A stretch of 64,000 nt of DNA from Actinoplanes octamycinicus (GTDB lineage Bacteria; Actinomycetota; Actinomycetes; Mycobacteriales; Micromonosporaceae): positions 1,860,001 through 1,924,000 of the forward strand of contig NZ_JACHNB010000001.1 of the NCBI RefSeq assembly GCF_014205225.1, given 5' to 3'. Made by a program: the position numbers and the translations under genes. The notes beneath the pieces were generated by a model. That model did no database searches. It saw only the letters and a list, made by a program, of their open reading frames with translations, and had not been told where the DNA came from. This document shows positions 60,550-64,000 of the stretch, piece by piece. Every line of letters starts with the position of its first letter. The first letter of the stretch is position 1.

Positions 60550-61826
60550 GCGACCCGGTCCGCCCCGGCCCGGTCCGGGCGGGCGCCCTGACCCGGCTGC
60601 CCGCGTTCTGGGTGGTGATCACCCTGCTGGCCGCCGGCGCGGTCCGGATGTCCCAGCTGGTGAGCCGGTTCCTGACCGCGTACCCGATCGCCACGCTCAC
60701 CGCCCTGGCCCTGTTCGCGCTGCTCGCCGTCCCGTTCTGGCTGTTCGTCCAGGAGCTGGACTTCCTGGAGCGGGAGCCGGCCGGCCTGCTGGTGGTGGCG
60801 TTCGCCTGGGGCGGCCTGGTGGCCACCACCGTCTCCATCCCGGGCAGCACCGCCCTGGAGAACCTGATCGCCAAGCTCGGCTCGCCCGGCCTGGCCGCCG
60901 ACTGGGGCGCCGCGCTGGCCGGGCCGACGGTCGAGGAGATCGCCAAGACCCTCGGCGTGGTCGCCATCGTGCTGATCGCCCGCTCCCAGGTGAACAGCGT
61001 GCTGGACGGCGTGGTCTACGGCGCGCTGGTCGGGCTGGGCTTCCAGATCGTCGAGGACATCGTCTTCGCGATCGGCGCGGTGGCGCTGGCCGGGCAGGGC
61101 GACGAGGTGCAGCCGGTGATCACCACGTTCCTGGTCCGCGGGTTCCTGGCCGGGGTGTGGAGCCACACGCTGTTCGGCGCGCTGGCCGGCGCCGGCATCG
61201 GTTACCTGGTGGTCGCCACCGACCGGGGCTGGCCGCGCCGGATTACGATGGCCGCGCTGGCCCTGTTCGGCGCCTGGGCCTCGCACGTGCTGTGGAACTC
61301 GCCGCTGTTCCGCGACGGGCTCGGCAACGGCGCGGTGGCGCTGCTCGCGGTGCTGGTGTTCAAGGGCCTGCCCCCGCTGCTGCTGATCCTCTGGCTGGTC
61401 CGCCGGGCGCACGACCGGGAGGCGGAGTTCTACGTGGCGCGGCTGGCCGGGCTCGACGACCCCGAGGTGATCACCGAGGGCGAGTTGCGGGCGCTGGGAT
61501 CGGGTTCGCGCCGGGCCGCGGCCCGCCGTCATGCCGCGGACCGCGCGGGGCGCAGAGCCAGGGCTACGGTACGCCGTCTGCAGCGTGCCCAGGCCCGGCT
61601 GGCGGTCGAGCTCAGCCGGGCCCCGGACGTCGCCGGAGAGCGCCACTCGCCGGCCGGCCCGCACCACGCCGAGGTGCGCGCCCACCGGGCGGTCCTGGTC
61701 GCGCTCGGGCATCCGGAAGCGGTCGAGGGCACCCGGTCCTGGCGGCACACCGCCTCGACGATCGGCACCGCGGCGGTGGCGATCGCCGTGCTCTGGGTCG
61801 CGCTGTCCGCCCTCGGCGGCGCCTGA
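60546..61826 (+). CDS. PrsW-family intramembrane metalloprotease
   Basis: 426 aa, about nine or ten membrane segments. Seen: the PrsW motifs GPTVEEIAKTLG, GALVGLGFQIVEDIVFAIG and HTLFGALAGAGIG (two EE/ED motifs and His, the proposed zinc ligands), plus SHVLWN. In Bacillus PrsW cleaves an anti-sigma factor. Here a long cytoplasmic Arg/Ala-rich segment (about 320-390) separates the last helix, a feature not expected from PrsW. Ends at a hairpin shared with the convergent calcium-repeat gene. Confidence 0.9.
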   Translation: MSDPVRPGPVRAGALTRLPAFWVVITLLAAGAVRMSQLVSRFLTAYPIATLTALALFALLAVPFWLFVQELDFLEREPAGLLVVAFAWGGLVATTVSIPGSTALENLIAKLGSPGLAADWGAALAGPTVEEIAKTLGVVAIVLIARSQVNSVLDGVVYGALVGLGFQIVEDIVFAIGAVALAGQGDEVQPVITTFLVRGFLAGVWSHTLFGALAGAGIGYLVVATDRGWPRRITMAALALFGAWASHVLWNSPLFRDGLGNGAVALLAVLVFKGLPPLLLILWLVRRAHDREAEFYVARLAGLDDPEVITEGELRALGSGSRRAAARRHAADRAGRRARATVRRLQRAQARLAVELSRAPDVAGERHSPAGPHHAEVRAHRAVLVALGHPEAVEGTRSWRHTASTIGTAAVAIAVLWVALSALGGA

Positions 61827-61852
61827 GGCGTCCCGGCGGCCGGACTCAGGCG
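61820..61852. terminator. hairpin spanning the stops of two convergent genes
   Basis: 8-bp arms CGCCTGAG and CTCAGGCG with a 17-base GC-rich loop. Each arm contains one gene's stop codon (PrsW and calcium-repeat gene). Same layout as at 33135. Confidence 0.6.
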
Positions 61853-62094
61853 GTCGGCGGGATGCCGCCGTCGCCGTCGACGATCGTGTCCGGGGTGCCG
61901 TCCTCGTCCAGGTCCACCATCGTCACGTCGACCTTGCCGTCGCCGTCGGTGTCGAACTGGAACAGGTCCGGCTTGCCGTCCCCGTCGGTGTCCGACACCC
62001 ACACGTCGATCTTGCCGTCGTGGTTGGCGTCGCTGGTGATCAGGTCGACGCGGTCGTCGCCCCGGGTCTCGACGATCTCCTGCGGCTCGCTCAT
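61846..62094 (-). CDS. small cytosolic protein of four Asp-rich calcium-binding-type repeats
   Basis: 82 aa from ATG 62094 (AGGAGACGAG upstream). Four loops with an exact 13-residue period: DANHDGKID (22-30), DTDGDGKPD (35-43), DTDGDGKVD (48-56), DLDEDGTPD (61-69). This resembles EF-hand or thrombospondin type 3 calcium loops. No signal peptide and no other domain, so the whole protein is the repeat array in the cytosol. Calcium binding is inferred from the Asp spacing. No partner is evident. Confidence 0.82.
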   Translation of the reverse strand: MSEPQEIVETRGDDRVDLITSDANHDGKIDVWVSDTDGDGKPDLFQFDTDGDGKVDVTMVDLDEDGTPDTIVDGDGGIPPTA

Positions 62095-62247
62095 CTCGTC
62101 TCCTTCAGCTCGGACTCCGCACGACTGTGCCGCTTCGTCACCCCCGGCACAACCGCCACATCAATACCCGGCACACGCAAGCGGCAGTCCGCCCGCTGTG
62201 ACGGGTATCGCTGGTACCGGCCGCGACCGGGGGTAACGTACGCCGTC

Positions 62248-62667
62248 GTGGATATCGCGGCAGACGGCATGCAGCACCTCTTCACCAGCAACGGGGGCGG
62301 TGCGCTCGCCGAGCGGATGGGCATCGTGATCACCGAGGCGAGCGCCGAGCGGGTGGTCGGGACGATGCCGGTCGAGGGCAACACCCAGCCGTACGGTCTG
62401 CTGCACGGCGGGGCGTCCTGCGTGCTCGCCGAGACCCTCGGCTCGGTCGGCGCGGTGCTGCACGGGCAGACCGTGAACCGGCCGTTCGCGGTCGGCGTGG
62501 ACATCAACGCCACGCACCACAAGGCGGCCCGCTCCGGGCTGGTCACCGGGACCGCGGTGCCGGTGCACCGGGGCCGCGCGGTCGCCACCTACGAGGTGGT
62601 CCTGGAGGACGAGGCCGGCGAGCGGGTCTGCACCGCCCGGATCACCTGTCTGCTGCGCGGCGCTTGA
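62248..62667 (+). CDS. PaaI-like hotdog-fold thioesterase
   Basis: 139 aa from GTG 62248. Product begins MDIAADGMQHLFTSNG. Motif LLHGGASCVLAETLGSVGA has the catalytic-type His/Glu of the PaaI/YdiI acyl-CoA thioesterase group; the strands AVGVDINATHHKAARSG and GRAVATYEVVLEDEAGERV complete the hotdog fold. It hydrolyses acyl- or aroyl-CoA, substrate not assigned. TAACGT eight bases before the GTG could be a -10 giving a leaderless transcript. Confidence 0.9.
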   Translation: MDIAADGMQHLFTSNGGGALAERMGIVITEASAERVVGTMPVEGNTQPYGLLHGGASCVLAETLGSVGAVLHGQTVNRPFAVGVDINATHHKAARSGLVTGTAVPVHRGRAVATYEVVLEDEAGERVCTARITCLLRGA

Positions 62668-62729
62668 TCAGTAAGGGTTCTGCACTGATCAACAGGCAGT
62701 CCTTGACGGTTCCGCGTACGGTTCTCAAC

Positions 62730-63119
62730 GTGACCGAAGTACCACAGCATGCGTTCGACGACGCCACGCAGATCCTGACCTGCGCTCTCAGTGGTGACAG
62801 CGATGCTGTGGCCAGCACCTTCGACGCCGTCGTCTCCCGCGACGGCGTGGTCGGCGCCTGGGACGTCGCGTGGTGCCTGGCCGCGACCATGGTCGGTGGC
62901 CTGCCGGGCGGTGGCGGCTGGACCCTGGAGTTCCCCGGCATCGACGACGCGCGGTATGACAAGCGCTGGGTCGCCCGTTTCGTCAGCGCGTATGTGAACG
63001 GCGACTTCCCGACCGGCGAGGCGCTCTTCGGCGCCGCGATCGCCGACGGCCAGCTGCCGGAGTGCCTGCTCGCTCTGGCCGGCTCCACGGTGGCCACGCT
63101 GCGTCATCGGGCGGCGTGA
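62730..63119 (+). CDS. protein of unknown function (129 aa)
   Basis: GTG 62730, product begins MTEVPQHAFDDATQILTC. No family recognised. Soluble, helical, with WDVAWCLAATMVGGLPGGGGWTLEFPGIDD in the middle. Upstream in-frame codons to 62664 overlap the thioesterase end and are unlikely. Codon bias fits. It converges on the next gene with one base between stops. Confidence 0.7.
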   Translation: MTEVPQHAFDDATQILTCALSGDSDAVASTFDAVVSRDGVVGAWDVAWCLAATMVGGLPGGGGWTLEFPGIDDARYDKRWVARFVSAYVNGDFPTGEALFGAAIADGQLPECLLALAGSTVATLRHRAA

Positions 63120-63120
63120 C

Positions 63121-63429
63121 TCAGCCCTTCTTGTGGTACAACGCCTTCGCGTACTGCGTACCGGCGGCGGTGTTGTACATCGACGCGAGCGACATGAAGA
63201 ACTGGTTGTCGGAGATCGCCCGGGACGCCTGGGCGGTGCCGGCGTAACGGATGTCCGCCTCCGCCTCGGACAGCCCGCGCGCCTTGAACTGCCGGCGCAT
63301 CGCCAGCTTGCCGCCGCGGAAGGCGTCCGCGGCCTCCTCGGCCAACTTCATGAAGGACATCGCCTTCTCACTCAGCGCCTCGGCCAGGTTGTAGGCCGTC
63401 TGCTCTTCCTCGTTGGTGAAGGTCTGCAC
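63121..63429 (-). CDS. small protein of unknown function (102 aa)
   Basis: GTG 63429 (GAGGAGG ten bases upstream). Helical: NEEEQTAYNLAEALSEKAMSFMKLAEEAADAFRGGKLAMRRQ, then AEADIRYAGTAQASRAISDNQFFMSLASMYNTAAG and a basic end. No Cys, no membrane segment. The helical-hairpin look recalls WXG100-sized proteins, but no WXG motif is present. Role unknown. Confidence 0.68.
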   Translation of the reverse strand: MQTFTNEEEQTAYNLAEALSEKAMSFMKLAEEAADAFRGGKLAMRRQFKARGLSEAEADIRYAGTAQASRAISDNQFFMSLASMYNTAAGTQYAKALYHKKG

Positions 63430-63685
63430 GACGCTGCGCCTCCTCGCGAACCGGGGTCCAGAGCGGACCGATCCCGATAACACTCTGATTGAGGCGGCCG
63501 CCGCCTTCAAGAGCCGACGCATGCCGGTGGACAGCCGATCCACCGTGGAGAGTGACCGCCATCACAGCCAATGCGACCGTCAATGGGTCGAAACGGGGAG
63601 GCGCGCCGGAACGGTACCGTTCTACGATGGGCCGTCCTTCGGTGATCGACACCGCCGAATCCGCTTCTCACGGGGGAACGCCTTC

Positions 63686-64000
63686 ATGTTCTTGACCAGT
63701 CGCAAGGCTCTCGCCACGATCGGCGCCACCGCCGCCGCGGTGGTGGCCACCACCACCCTCTTCGCCGCTCCGGCGCAGGCGGCCACCGCCGGCCTGGCCC
63801 GGGTGTCCGGCACCACCGTCAAGTTCAACGCGCTGATGACCAAGTCGAACTCGCTGGTCATCACGGTCTCCGGCCGCACCGTCACGCTGAACGACAAGGT
63901 CGCCATCAAGGCCGGCAAGGGCTGCAAGGCGGTCAAGGGCGACAAGACCAAGGTCAAGTGCACCACCAGCTCGAAGCCGAAGAAGCTGGTCATCGCTCTC
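63686..64000 (+). CDS. secreted protein, C-terminus outside the window
   Basis: 105 codons seen from ATG 63686 (GGGGAACG upstream). Signal peptide about 1-32 (RKALATIGATAAAVVATTTLFAAPAQA), then a beta-rich domain: GTTVKFNALMTKSNSLVITVSGRTVTLNDKVAIKAGKGCKAVKGDKTKVKC, with a likely disulfide between the two Cys. The layout is that of the N-terminus of actinobacterial secreted calcium-binding (RTX-like) proteins, but the repeats would lie beyond the end. Unsure. Confidence 0.75.
   Translation, partial: MFLTSRKALATIGATAAAVVATTTLFAAPAQAATAGLARVSGTTVKFNALMTKSNSLVITVSGRTVTLNDKVAIKAGKGCKAVKGDKTKVKCTTSSKPKKLVIAL

Overview
The window is about 70% G+C, uses many GTG and some TTG starts, and encodes HspR with HAIR operators, BldC, a DUF3073 protein, a LytR-CpsA-Psr protein and an F420-type (PPOX) oxidoreductase. 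This points to a chromosomal segment of a high-GC actinobacterium, most likely Micromonosporaceae (Actinoplanes-like). That placement is inference from gene content and order. No rRNA, tRNA, insertion sequence, prophage or CRISPR array was recognised. About 56 protein genes are supported, most packed with 1-4 base overlaps.

Layout. 0-7.8 kb: the end of a 2-oxoacid dehydrogenase E1 alpha gene, a proline/acid-repeat membrane protein, an unknown 400-aa protein and a coupled pair of dynamin-like GTPases. 7.9-12.3 kb: the heat-shock operon dnaK-grpE-dnaJ-hspR behind a HAIR operator, closed by a terminator. 12.3-16 kb: an unknown protein, a KhtT/KhtU-like cation/proton antiporter pair and a SET-type MFS exporter. 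16-18.6 kb: clpB with a second HAIR. 18.6-23.2 kb: two four-helix membrane proteins with repetitive tails and an AT-richer gene-free stretch. 23.2-25.4 kb: an ArsR-type regulator, a class II aldolase and a DedA protein. 25.5-29.4 kb: the Pnkp-Hen1 RNA-repair cassette. 29.4-33.8 kb: an ECF sigma factor coupled to an LCP protein, fructose-bisphosphate aldolase and small proteins. 33.8-37.2 kb: a LOG-family protein divergent from an ADP-ribosylglycohydrolase, a DUF3151 protein and two repeat arrays.

37.2-53.3 kb is a purine locus: purA (with a degenerate lipid-kinase-like partner) divergent from purD, then purB, purS-purQ-purL and purF-purM. Interspersed are an SCP2-like protein, a regulator-MFS pair, a secreted/membrane repeat protein and a sterol-carrier-family protein. 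purC, purN, purH, purE and purK are not in the window. The order purF-purM-(insert)-DUF3073-leucine/valine dehydrogenase-unknown-bldC matches, from memory, the Streptomyces bldC neighbourhood. The insert between purM and DUF3073 is the most unusual system here: a radical SAM/SPASM peptide maturase whose 3' end overlaps a 75-aa precursor with an aromatic/Asn-rich C-terminus, which looks like a cyclophane-forming RiPP (AmcB/AmcA-like).

58-64 kb: a PPOX oxidoreductase divergent from a methyltransferase, a KptA/Tpt1 RNA 2'-phosphotransferase, a PrsW-family protease coupled to a single-pass membrane protein, a cytosolic Asp-rich calcium-repeat protein, a PaaI-like thioesterase, two small unknown proteins and the start of a secreted protein that runs off the end.
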